A stretch of 48,211 nucleotides of DNA from a virus. The first letter of the stretch is position 1, and each line of letters begins with the position of its first letter. Below the pieces are notes generated by a model. It saw nothing but the letters and a program-made list of their open reading frames with translations. It did not search any database and was not told where the DNA came from. The stretch lies in IMG/VR virus record IMGVR_UViG_3300042559_001107, positions 1 through 48,211 of that record, one strand, 5' to 3'. Both the position numbers and the translations under genes were made by a program. Positions 25,551 to 33,484 of this stretch are shown here, in pieces.

Positions 25551-26315
25551 ATGGCTCACCAACCTCGCTTACCAATGGCTCTAGGCTCGTCTCACCAGTT
25601 TGAGCCAGTCTCATATATTGCCGAAGGCGCTAAGTCTTACTCCGAGGGTAAGGGTCTGAAATACGACCCCAGCGGCCTTGAACACACTCGTGTTGATCCA
25701 GTCCGTGGGTGGTCTGCCGGACAAGAGTTTCAAAAGCGAATGGGAGATGCTCCTACTCCTGAAACCCTTCGTAGTTACGAAGCACTCCGTAAGGAAACTG
25801 TCGATCAATACACCCACATGACTAGGCCCACACATGAGGGCGGTATGGGTATCAGTGTTCAAGTTACGGATGACGATCCTTACAGCAATCCTGAAGATCT
25901 TGCCAACGATCTTCGTAACCGTCAGATCAAGGTTCTTTCCACCAAGTCAACTGGTCCACACGGTTACTTCTCAGACGAAGAGAATGACATGTTCCGTGCA
26001 GTACACGACGTATTTGGTCATGCAGGCATTGGAAGGAACTTTGGAAGGCATGGAGAGGAAGCAGCATTCCAATCCCACCGTCAGATGTTTACCCCAGCCG
26101 CTCAAACCGCTCTTACCGCAGAAACCCGTGGTCAGAACAGTTATCTGAACTATGTTTCTCACGGTGAGTTTCCCGACAATGTTCCGGTAAATATGCCCAA
26201 GTGGACTCAGTCCACCGGGAAGTTCCGTGGTACGCCTGAAGAACGTGCTCAGACACGGGAGCGTAAGCAGCGGAACAAGGAAATGTCAGGCGAACAATTG
26301 AAGTTCGATATTTAG
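25551..26315 (+). CDS. Conserved His-motif protein, possibly virion-injected
   Basis: 254 residues. A conserved-looking core at 149-200 has RAVHDVFGHAGIGRNFGRHG, EE at 169-170 and ETRGQNSYLNY at 191-201. I recall this HDxFGH/ETRGQNS module from large polyvalent or virion-injected phage proteins, without a proven activity. H152, D153, H157, H167 and E169/E170 could form a metal or catalytic site. It starts one base after the metallopeptidase stop, so the two are probably co-expressed. Confidence 0.6.
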   Translation: MAHQPRLPMALGSSHQFEPVSYIAEGAKSYSEGKGLKYDPSGLEHTRVDPVRGWSAGQEFQKRMGDAPTPETLRSYEALRKETVDQYTHMTRPTHEGGMGISVQVTDDDPYSNPEDLANDLRNRQIKVLSTKSTGPHGYFSDEENDMFRAVHDVFGHAGIGRNFGRHGEEAAFQSHRQMFTPAAQTALTAETRGQNSYLNYVSHGEFPDNVPVNMPKWTQSTGKFRGTPEERAQTRERKQRNKEMSGEQLKFDI

Positions 26316-26357
26316 AAAGCCATATGGCATACTTGTTATAGTTCTTTAGGAGGACAA

Positions 26358-26603
26358 ATGGCCGTAAACGTAAGTCGAAGCATGAACGAGGAACTTGAAC
26401 AGGGTCTTCGTGATGGTAAGTACATTCACCTTTCCCCCGATTGGGGAGTTAATAGCAACCCACCGGTTGAGCGAATGTCGTGGCCTACCTATCAGCGGGC
26501 TGAGCGGCACACCGAGTGTGACTGCTACGAAGAGATCACGCCTCGCGAGGCTGGTCCTGTCGGTGACATCTTCACGGTTCCCCGTCATCAGCCTGCGTTC
26601 TGA
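26358..26603 (+). CDS. Hypothetical protein with strong ribosome site
   Basis: 81 residues. It has the best Shine-Dalgarno of the region (AGGAGG at 26349-26354), implying high expression. The preceding 42-bp gap contains the palindrome GCCATATGGC (26319-26328) and an AT-rich GTTATAG, so a local promoter is possible. The protein is a mixed, soluble sequence with TECDCYEEITPRE. A structural role would fit. Confidence 0.6.
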   Translation: MAVNVSRSMNEELEQGLRDGKYIHLSPDWGVNSNPPVERMSWPTYQRAERHTECDCYEEITPREAGPVGDIFTVPRHQPAF

Positions 26604-26851
26604 TGTACGTCCCTCGCTGGCACGGCTCTGAAGAGGCCGAAGAAGCGAATAGCGAGGACTCGGGTAAGACCGGTAATCAGCCTGTTAATACACGCACTAA
26701 GCGTCACGAAGAGGTCTTGGAATCTTTTGCACGGAACGCTGTGCGTATGAAAGTGCGTTATACCAACGGCAGCAGGGCTTCTAAGAAAGAAGCCGGTCTA
26801 GAAGCCGGAAAGAAAGCCCACAACGCTATGGAAAAGCAAATCAAACCGTAA
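26603..26851 (+). CDS. Small charged hypothetical protein
   Basis: 82 residues, TGATG junction upstream. Acidic N-terminus and very basic C-terminus (RASKKEAGLEAGKKAHNAM). Probably DNA- or virion-associated by composition alone. No family recognised. Confidence 0.6.
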   Translation: MYVPRWHGSEEAEEANSEDSGKTGNQPVNTRTKRHEEVLESFARNAVRMKVRYTNGSRASKKEAGLEAGKKAHNAMEKQIKP

Positions 26852-26861
26852 GGAAGGTATC

Positions 26862-27176
26862 GTGGCATCAGCAGCATGGCAGCGTAAAGAAGGACAGAAC
26901 TCTAAGGGTGGCCTTAATGAAAAGGGCCGTAAATCCTACGAGAAGCAGAACCCCGGTAGCGACCTAAAGGCTCCGGTCAAATCGGGAGATAACCCACGCC
27001 GTGCATCATTCCTAGCACGAATGGGTAATGCTAAGGGACCGGAACGAGATGATAATGGTGAGCCGACTCGCCTATTGAAATCATTGAACGCTTGGGGAGC
27101 ATCTTCAAAGGCTGACGCTAAGAAAAAGGCTGCTGCTATCTCCGCTCGTAATAATGCGAAAAAGGGTGCAAAATAA
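26862..27176 (+). CDS. DUF6321-like basic phage protein
   Basis: 104 residues from GTG at 26862. The pattern WQRKEGQNSKGGLNEKGRKS, YEKQNPGSDLKAPV and ARMGNAKGPERDDNGEPTRL is recognisable as DUF6321, a small protein family shared by many T4-like, cyano- and other marine phages. Its function is unknown, but its strong basicity suggests nucleic-acid contact or packaging into the head. A second basic protein follows directly. Confidence 0.8.
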   Translation: MASAAWQRKEGQNSKGGLNEKGRKSYEKQNPGSDLKAPVKSGDNPRRASFLARMGNAKGPERDDNGEPTRLLKSLNAWGASSKADAKKKAAAISARNNAKKGAK

Positions 27177-27349
27177 TGCCAGTCAAAAAGGCCGCTTCAA
27201 AACCAGTTTGGGACAAGAAGAATCCCAAGAAGACCAGTGAGAAGTTATCTCCCTCAGAGAAGTCTGAGGCCAAGGCACGGGCTAAGAAAGCCGGTCGTCC
27301 TTACCCCAATGCTGTAGACAACATTGCTGTTGCTAAGAAAAAAGGTTGA
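27176..27349 (+). CDS. Small Lys-rich phage protein with AGRPYPNxVDN motif
   Basis: 57 residues, overlapping the DUF6321 gene by 1 bp. Lysine-rich with a distinctive KKAGRPYPNAVDNIAVAKKK ending that I recognise from short proteins accompanying DUF6321 in other phages. It is too small for an enzyme. A DNA-condensing or virion role is plausible. Confidence 0.75.
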   Translation: MPVKKAASKPVWDKKNPKKTSEKLSPSEKSEAKARAKKAGRPYPNAVDNIAVAKKKG

Positions 27350-27350
27350 T

Positions 27351-27605
27351 ATGGCTAACGGACTTAATGGCTCTTACGGTCATAGAACTGAAAATGACCC
27401 AAACCGAAGCGTAGCCAAGGCCGCTATGCCTCAGTCTCTTGCCTCCAAACTCCACTATGGTGGTAAGTCCTCTAGAGAGATCTATGACATGCCTGATTCC
27501 GAGTGGGATAGTGTAAGCAAGGGCGGGCTAGTTACAAGAGACGAAGTATTTAATAGTATGAGGGCATACGAGCACTACGCAGACAGTGCTACCACCAACG
27601 ACTAG
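27351..27605 (+). CDS. Small hypothetical protein
   Basis: 84 residues from ATG at 27351, one base after the upstream stop; an in-frame codon at 27324 is a less likely start. It has an Asn/Gly-rich N-terminus and an acidic helical C-terminus (TRDEVFNSMRAYEHYADSA). No motif recognised. It is part of the small-protein cluster behind the DUF6321 gene. Confidence 0.6.
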   Translation: MANGLNGSYGHRTENDPNRSVAKAAMPQSLASKLHYGGKSSREIYDMPDSEWDSVSKGGLVTRDEVFNSMRAYEHYADSATTND

Positions 27606-27640
27606 TATCACCAATCCTTTCAATAACAGGAGTAAGAATC

Positions 27641-28261
27641 GTGCCACGCCTTGCCAGTTGTATGATGTGCGCCAAAATCGAGCGTATGCCTGATCCCCCT
27701 GCCGACGTTCCCCACGTTCCGGCCAAGATCTCCTATATGGATATGGGAGTAGAGCGGGATTACACCTTTGAGATGGAAGACGGGACGGCCATTATGGTCC
27801 CCGAGTACGACCCTCTCTTGGAAGACTTTGTTGGACGACATGGGCACGGTCGCCCTGATACCGACGTTATGGGCTTTATCAAGGTATTTCCCGTAGATCA
27901 GAAGACCTACGAGAAGATGGATGTCGTTACGGAGTTGAAGAAGGAACTCAACGAGCAGACCGGATTGCTGTTCGAAGAGGCCAATTACTACAAAGATGAA
28001 GCAGTAAAGTGTTACAATGAGCATAAGAACCCAAGCCTTCCCGGCAATGGGTGTATCGATTTCTGCGACGACAGCAAGCAGATCGGGCCTACGGTTCCGA
28101 AAAAGTACCAAACGTATCTGTGCCATATGTGCCCTTATATGCAGACATATATTGCTCAGGAAATGCGAAGCAAGTCGGGTCTTTACGATCCTAAGAAGTC
28201 TAAGCGGACAAACGGCCTACAGATCGCCCGATCTATGCCGAAGAACTTGAAACGTCGATAG
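27641..28261 (+). CDS. Cys-rich hypothetical protein
   Basis: 206 residues from GTG at 27641 with AGGAG. CMMC near the N-terminus, a helical middle (TELKKELNEQTGLLFEEA), then GNGCIDFC and YLCHMCPYM form several cysteine pairs able to bind zinc. No enzymatic motif. The neighbourhood suggests a virion or assembly role, unproven. Confidence 0.6.
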   Translation: MPRLASCMMCAKIERMPDPPADVPHVPAKISYMDMGVERDYTFEMEDGTAIMVPEYDPLLEDFVGRHGHGRPDTDVMGFIKVFPVDQKTYEKMDVVTELKKELNEQTGLLFEEANYYKDEAVKCYNEHKNPSLPGNGCIDFCDDSKQIGPTVPKKYQTYLCHMCPYMQTYIAQEMRSKSGLYDPKKSKRTNGLQIARSMPKNLKRR

Positions 28262-28271
28262 GAGTATCGCC

Positions 28272-28634
28272 ATGCCCGGTCCATTAGCAGCAATCATCCC
28301 AGCAATCACAGGTGCACTAGGTGCAGGTGGAGCAGCAGGTGCCGCAGGCGCTGGAGCAGGTGCCGCAGGCGCTGGAGCAGGTGCCGCAGGCGCTGGAGCA
28401 GGTGCCGCAGCAGGAGGCGTTGGAGCAAGAGGAATGATGGGTAATCTTGCTAAGCAATTTGGACCTCAGATGCTTATGGGCGGCGGCGGTGGCGGTGGCG
28501 ACCAGCAAGGTGGCGGTGGAGGAGGCATTCCTAATCCTTTGGATGCGGCTACCGGTATGGCAAACAACACTTTGGACACAATCGCTAATGTAGCCAATCA
28601 GGGTTTTAACGCAATGCTTGATAGAAACGTGTAA
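28272..28634 (+). CDS. Gly/Ala-rich repeat protein
   Basis: 120 residues. Residues about 15-50 are an AGAGAAG repeat encoded by three identical 21-bp units; a poly-Gly segment follows (about 70-87). The hydrophobic Gly/Ala stretch could insert in a membrane or act as a flexible spacer. The C-terminal 35 residues look folded (AATGMANNTLDTIANVANQ). A minor structural role is most likely. Confidence 0.6.
   Translation: MPGPLAAIIPAITGALGAGGAAGAAGAGAGAAGAGAGAAGAGAGAAAGGVGARGMMGNLAKQFGPQMLMGGGGGGGDQQGGGGGGIPNPLDAATGMANNTLDTIANVANQGFNAMLDRNV
28338..28400 (+). repeat. Three perfect tandem 21-bp repeats in coding DNA
   Basis: Units at 28338-28358, 28359-28379 and 28380-28400, each starting GGTGCCGCAG and ending CTGGAGCA, with a 9-base partial fourth copy. 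Each adds seven Gly/Ala residues in frame. Perfect identity suggests recent expansion by slippage. Confidence 0.85.
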
Positions 28635-28648
28635 TATCGCCGTTAATT

Positions 28649-30358
28649 ATGGCTATTCACGGGATTGTTTCAACTTACTTTGGAGACCTTGAGTTCGACA
28701 TAGGTAAATCGCTGAACTGGACTAAGTCTTTCTGCGACACTATGTATGTCATGGATATCAATACGGCTGATTCCAGCCGTCAATACGTTGTTGACTGGGA
28801 TCGATCCTTTCCTACAGTGAAGAAATCATTCTTCTCTCAATATTCCTTTCTCACCAACGCAACTACTGCGAAGAATTGGCGAAAGGAAAGTTTCACCCGT
28901 GCAAAAACGGCTTGGAACTACGGCGCTGACGATTGGGTCATGTTTATCGACGGAACCGAAGGTCTGAACGCTTATCACGCTCCTCCCACGACTTTCGATA
29001 TTGATTCAGCAGCCTTGGTCTCTCAAGAAGACTCCACGGTAAGTCGTATCACCTTTACCACCGCCACCAATCACGGTGCTGTGGAAGGTAATACCCTGAC
29101 AGTTACCGGCGCTTTCATCACCTATAACTTCGGCGGGGACGACGACGTAACTATTGACCTTAGTGGTTCTTATTTAGTCACAGATGCTTCATCACCTACT
29201 GAAGTCAGTGTGGAACAGGATTTTGAAGCGGTTATCGATATCGCTGATACTCCTCTTGATATTACGGCTCATGGTTCCCTTACCACCGAGCCGACTGGGT
29301 ACTTCAGCGGCGACGTGTTCAAGTGCTGGATTCAAGCAGAAATCGATGCAGCCATTGCCGACGGCAAGAACTTCATCAGCCTTGACGGATGGGCACTAAT
29401 CGGAAGCGGTGCTCCTACTGACTTAGTGTTCACTCTCAGTCAGCCCGGTCTTCAAGCCAACGATGCGACTGTTACGACCTGTGAGGAATACTACGTTCCT
29501 ATGGGTTCAATGATCCGTATCGCTAAGGTAAGCAGTCTGAACAACCCAGCCTTCAACTGGCTTAGTATTGATCAGCCGGAAGAGACTTTCGCAAACGCCT
29601 ACCCAGCAGACAACCTCTCTCTCATTTCGTACTCTTATGTCCGCTGGTCGGATAACCCTGTGAACATGACTCAGGCCGTTGACAGCGATGCTCCGAACTA
29701 TGTCACGACATCTCCCCCTCTCCGGCCTGTCGCCATTGAGTACGACGTTGGTTATGCGATGCGCCGACTCATCAGTCAGGTTCGTCCGCTTACCGGAGTT
29801 CCCATTGCCCCGGAAGATTGGTCTGATCCCGATCCCGAAGGCGAACAACCAATGGTCGGTTCCTATAAGAAATTGGATCTCATTTATGTATATAACGAGG
29901 TCTACGCAGACGGAGAATTCTCTGACTTCGGCTTTAGGCCCTACGGAGGTTCTCCTCTATATCCCGCAATTCTTCGATCAAACCTTCGTGAAGGTATTTG
30001 GTACACAAACCAAGGAACTGCTCCGGTAACCATTAGTTGCGCCAGCGCTAGTTGTACTGGCGGTATCGCTACTATCGATACTGGCAAACCTCATTATCTT
30101 CCGGTTGGAACGAAGATTTCTGTTTACGGTACTGACTCTAATTTTAACGGTGCTCACACCATAGAGACGGTTCCAACTAATAAGTCGTTTACCTTCAGCC
30201 GTGATATCGCTGACGTTACTTCTACTGACTTCCCTATCGGTCAGGCCATTACTATGCCTGCAACCTTTGGACCAGTCCCTTGGAACTACTTGCTGAACAC
30301 TTTTGGTATCGACAATCCATCTCAATGGATTAAATACAGCGGACCACGGACTATCTAA
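28649..30358 (+). CDS. Tail-associated protein with GT-A-like N-terminus and beta-domain repeats
   Basis: 569 residues. The N-terminus (IHGIVSTYFGD... DDWVMFIDGTEGL, about 88-100) resembles a GT-A glycosyltransferase, but the metal DxD is replaced by DGT, so activity is doubtful. Two related beta-sandwich-like modules occur: around residues 130-190 and 455-520 (IDTGKPHYLPVGTKISVYG, FNGAHTIETVP). Repeated adhesion-type modules point to a virion surface protein. The gene has no visible Shine-Dalgarno. Confidence 0.6.
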   Translation: MAIHGIVSTYFGDLEFDIGKSLNWTKSFCDTMYVMDINTADSSRQYVVDWDRSFPTVKKSFFSQYSFLTNATTAKNWRKESFTRAKTAWNYGADDWVMFIDGTEGLNAYHAPPTTFDIDSAALVSQEDSTVSRITFTTATNHGAVEGNTLTVTGAFITYNFGGDDDVTIDLSGSYLVTDASSPTEVSVEQDFEAVIDIADTPLDITAHGSLTTEPTGYFSGDVFKCWIQAEIDAAIADGKNFISLDGWALIGSGAPTDLVFTLSQPGLQANDATVTTCEEYYVPMGSMIRIAKVSSLNNPAFNWLSIDQPEETFANAYPADNLSLISYSYVRWSDNPVNMTQAVDSDAPNYVTTSPPLRPVAIEYDVGYAMRRLISQVRPLTGVPIAPEDWSDPDPEGEQPMVGSYKKLDLIYVYNEVYADGEFSDFGFRPYGGSPLYPAILRSNLREGIWYTNQGTAPVTISCASASCTGGIATIDTGKPHYLPVGTKISVYGTDSNFNGAHTIETVPTNKSFTFSRDIADVTSTDFPIGQAITMPATFGPVPWNYLLNTFGIDNPSQWIKYSGPRTI

Positions 30359-30862
30359 ATGGCTATCGTCGTTATGAACGTCGAAGGAGTGCTTACTGAC
30401 AGCCCTCCCAACGCCAATATCCTCACCTATGAGTCATGTGGATCAGGTCGTGTCCTGTACAACATGCTGCGAGACTCAAGCCGACTGGTCCTACTGTCCT
30501 TGGACCATTCCAAAGAACGAGTACAAGCGTGGATGGCTCGTGAGAGGCTTACTCGTTATGCCGATATCCATTGCTATCCCCCCGGTTCTGACCTAAATCC
30601 TGCCGAGTGGAGAATTAAGCATTTAAACGACATGATCGGTATCGGTCATCACATATCGTTCTATATCGATAGCGACCCAGCGACTGTTGGAAGAGCCTTG
30701 GAGTGTGGTGTGAATGCCCTTCTCGTGGCTCAGGCCGGGGATGTTCCGGGCAAGTCCGAAAAGGAGCAGGCATATAGCCCATGGTATGATCTTGTGGAGA
30801 CTATTGAGCAGCAAAGTCTTATAAAGGCTGCTCGTGGGATAGAGGAAGAGATCGATGGCTAG
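30359..30862 (+). CDS. HAD-like protein with degenerate nucleophile motif
   Basis: 167 residues starting directly after the previous stop. HAD-type motifs appear in order: NVEGVLTD at 7-14 (first Asp replaced by Asn), LLSLDHS as motif II, a lysine in the WRIKHL segment, and YIDSDPATVG as motif IV. The missing nucleophile predicts loss of phosphatase activity. It may be a binding or regulatory relic. It overlaps the next gene by 8 bp. Confidence 0.65.
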   Translation: MAIVVMNVEGVLTDSPPNANILTYESCGSGRVLYNMLRDSSRLVLLSLDHSKERVQAWMARERLTRYADIHCYPPGSDLNPAEWRIKHLNDMIGIGHHISFYIDSDPATVGRALECGVNALLVAQAGDVPGKSEKEQAYSPWYDLVETIEQQSLIKAARGIEEEIDG

Positions 30863-31874
30863 AAAGTCAGGGCTAGGCCCTCAGGGTCGTAGAACAATCG
30901 ATGAGGCTCGTGCCGGTGACGGTCCCAGCAAGGGGGCCTTCTCTGAGATTCCCGGTCGTGTTGAATCAGGTCAGACAAAACCTACCGATACTATCCCCGG
31001 ATATGTAACCGCTGCCGAGCGACCAACTACGACTCCGGCCCGTGGTGGACTTCTTGGAGGAACCCTTGGAAGGGGTGGACCCGGAGGTCGCCTGCTTCCC
31101 GGTGGTACCCGCTACACCGGTCCTGTGAGTCCTAATGACGTAGTTCCAATGCCTAGGTCTGTATCCACGTCATCCTCCAGCCCGGTGATGTCAAGCAGGG
31201 TCACAGGCAACACCCCTTCGGCGGCTAATGCAGGACCCGGTCGTAGCGCTCCTGTGGGGAATGCTGCGTACGGGGGAAGCGGTGGCGGTAACCCAGTTAT
31301 TTCCAGTACGTCAACATCCGGTGGTGGTGGAAATGCCGGTGGTGGGAAGGGAGACTCTTTTATTGATATGGGCCTTAAGATAGGCAAGGCTCTTGTCACT
31401 CCTTCTCCGTATGCTCCTTTGACATGGATGGAACGCAACATGTCTGCCGAGGGCCTCTCCATGCTCTACGGCAACGGAACTGGCGGGTCAGCCCCTCTGT
31501 ATGGTTATCAGACCAGCCGATACCACATTGAACCTAAGAGGAAAGATCCGAGCGACAATTTCCGAACTGCTCGTCGTGATCCAACTATTGCAGACCCTGA
31601 GCCTCTTAGCGGGCAGCAACAGCAACAGCAAATTAACCATCAGTATCAGAACTCAGATAATCCCCCGTTTCGACAGGGTGGTTCCTCTAACGCCAATCAG
31701 CGTCTTCACCGTGACCGATTGCACGATATCAATACTGGTCAGGGATACGCCGGTACCCACGCCGACGCTATCGGCAACACATGGGGAGATGCCCACAGTC
31801 GTGCTACCAGCGGCGTGGGAGCACCCGAGAATCCTTTCAACGTACAATCCATCCGAGCACCCAAACCCGAATAG
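30855..31874 (+). CDS. Disordered Gly/Ser/Pro-rich protein
   Basis: 339 residues, nearly all low complexity: Gly-rich runs (GGLLGGTLGRGGPGGRLLPG), Ser-rich stretches, a Gln run near residue 253, and one short ordered segment (FIDMGLKIGKALVTPSPYAP, then TWMERNMSAEGLSMLYG). It is a likely virion-packaged or scaffold-like protein. No family recognised. Confidence 0.6.
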   Translation: MARKSGLGPQGRRTIDEARAGDGPSKGAFSEIPGRVESGQTKPTDTIPGYVTAAERPTTTPARGGLLGGTLGRGGPGGRLLPGGTRYTGPVSPNDVVPMPRSVSTSSSSPVMSSRVTGNTPSAANAGPGRSAPVGNAAYGGSGGGNPVISSTSTSGGGGNAGGGKGDSFIDMGLKIGKALVTPSPYAPLTWMERNMSAEGLSMLYGNGTGGSAPLYGYQTSRYHIEPKRKDPSDNFRTARRDPTIADPEPLSGQQQQQQINHQYQNSDNPPFRQGGSSNANQRLHRDRLHDINTGQGYAGTHADAIGNTWGDAHSRATSGVGAPENPFNVQSIRAPKPE

Positions 31875-31880
31875 ACCGGT

Positions 31881-33209
31881 ATGACCGATATCTATCTCGC
31901 TGGCGCTGAGAATCCTACGCACCAGCAAATACTCGCCTCCTGCGCTGCTAGCCGGGTGGCCGTAAATGTGACCTCCCTGCTCCGTCGAAAGACGCTGACG
32001 TGGGAACTAGACCTCCCCTACCCTGATTGGGAATGGGTGGCTTATTGCGATGGTCCCGCTACTGCTGACGACCTTCACCTCGTCCTAGACAGGGCTTCTA
32101 AGCCCCCTGTGTGCGTCGTAGGGCCTCTCGCATGGGACGAATGGGATAACTACCTACCCCTTTGGAATGGCGAGGGAGATATCCCCCGAGATCGTCCGAA
32201 TGGTCTCGTCGTTACCGACCGGGTGTTCAAGGACAAAGCCCTGAACCGTCGAGCGCTTGCCGCACGAAGTGTTGGAACAACCCTTGGAGCGATTACAGGA
32301 AGTATCGATCCGGGTATCGGAAAATATGACCTAGTCATTTCCGGCTCATGGTGGTCATCGATGAAGTTCGGTGAGACTCAGGTGTGGGATGGCAAGAAGA
32401 TGCATCGGTACAATGCCGAACGGAAGAACGAAGTACGCTCCCGGCATACTGACCATATCGAATCCATGGGTATCGATATCGCTGGAATCCTCTTGGAAGA
32501 CTCCGACGAGATTGCTCGCCTAGCCATTACCAGTTGGCAACACTTCTCTGAAAACCTCTCAGGCGGTATCGTTATACCGCTACCACAAAGGTCTGAAGTA
32601 ACTATCGGGGGAGAAAGTATGGACGAGTTTCGCGGTTCCGAGGTCAATCTCCTTGATACGCGACCCCCTGAAGGGCGGCACCGAAAGGTTCTCCCGGTCA
32701 TGGGGATGTCCTCCATTACGTCTACAGAACGCCTTGGAGACGGTACTGAGATCATCGAAGAGCAGGCCATCGTCCGGGTTGTATCGGAAAGTATCAGGGC
32801 ATGCGATAACTGTTTCCTAGCGACCTCAGGGTGCCCCGGTTTCGTCCCCGGAGCCTCTTGCGCCTACTCCATCCCCGTAGAAATCCGGTCCAAGGATCAA
32901 TTGCAATCGGTCATGCAGTCGATGGTTGAACTACAGACCCAGCGAGTACTACAGGCCCGATTTGCCGAAGAAATCGCAGGTCAGGAACTTACGCCCGAGG
33001 TTGGCAAAGAGATGGATCGACTCTTCAACTCCATGGAGAAGATGCGAGACATCATGGACAACCGTGACACCGTGAAGATGACGGTAGAAGCACGAGGCCG
33101 CTCAGGTGTCTTGTCACGTCTCTTTGGAGACAAGGTTGGAACCAACGCCAAGATGTTGGCTCATCCTGTCGATTCTGAAGACGTGATCGACGCAATCATC
33201 GAAGAATGA
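31881..33209 (+). CDS. Conserved-looking phage protein with Cys cluster
   Basis: 442 residues. The N-terminal half is alpha/beta (DWEWVAYCDGPATADDL, YDLVISGSWW). From about residue 306 there is a cysteine cluster, CDNCFLATSGCPGF then CAYSIPVEIRSKDQ, followed by a helical tail with VEARGRSGVLSRLFGDK. I have the impression this C-terminal module occurs next to terminase genes in other actinobacteriophages, but cannot confirm it. Positions 32586-32607 carry a 22-bp sequence repeated just after its stop codon. Confidence 0.6.
   Translation: MTDIYLAGAENPTHQQILASCAASRVAVNVTSLLRRKTLTWELDLPYPDWEWVAYCDGPATADDLHLVLDRASKPPVCVVGPLAWDEWDNYLPLWNGEGDIPRDRPNGLVVTDRVFKDKALNRRALAARSVGTTLGAITGSIDPGIGKYDLVISGSWWSSMKFGETQVWDGKKMHRYNAERKNEVRSRHTDHIESMGIDIAGILLEDSDEIARLAITSWQHFSENLSGGIVIPLPQRSEVTIGGESMDEFRGSEVNLLDTRPPEGRHRKVLPVMGMSSITSTERLGDGTEIIEEQAIVRVVSESIRACDNCFLATSGCPGFVPGASCAYSIPVEIRSKDQLQSVMQSMVELQTQRVLQARFAEEIAGQELTPEVGKEMDRLFNSMEKMRDIMDNRDTVKMTVEARGRSGVLSRLFGDKVGTNAKMLAHPVDSEDVIDAIIEE
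32586..32607 (+). repeat. 22-bp direct repeat, copy 1
   Basis: Begins CAAAGGTCTG and ends AACTATCG. Identical to 33212-33233. This copy is inside the coding sequence of the 442-residue protein. Confidence 0.9.
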
Positions 33210-33211
33210 CC

Positions 33212-33233
33212 CAAAGGTCTGAAGTAACTATCG
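33212..33233 (+). repeat. 22-bp direct repeat, copy 2
   Basis: Exact copy of 32586-32607, located between the stop codon of the 442-residue protein (33209) and the AP2-domain gene (33254). Confidence 0.9.
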
Positions 33234-33253
33234 ATCAGCGATAGGAGTGGTAT

Positions 33254-33484
33254 ATGGGTATGTATCGGGGAGTCTACGAAACCTCTTGGGGAGGAACGTG
33301 GTTTGCTTCCATCAAGAACGGCGGTATCCCGAGATATCTTGGAACCTTCAAGACACAAGAAAGCGCCGCCCGTGCATACGACGAGGCGGCGCTATCAATG
33401 CATGGACCGAAGGCCAAACTGAACTTCCCAGCGTTAACTGATGGCGATGAGAATGATGAAGAAGAAGCAGAACATGATGGCTGA
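33254..33484 (+). CDS. Stand-alone AP2/ERF-type DNA-binding domain protein
   Basis: 76 residues with ribosome site TAGGAG. Residues 4-60 are an AP2/ERF domain: [20 protein letters not shown], then [20 protein letters not shown] and a final LNFP. In plants this is a transcription-factor domain; in phages it usually accompanies HNH homing endonucleases. Here no nuclease domain remains, only a short acidic tail. It may be a regulator or a decayed homing-endonuclease remnant. Its last 51 bp overlap the convergent minus-strand gene. Confidence 0.85.
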   Translation: MGMYRGVYETSWGGTWFASIKNGGIPRYLGTFKTQESAARAYDEAALSMHGPKAKLNFPALTDGDENDEEEAEHDG

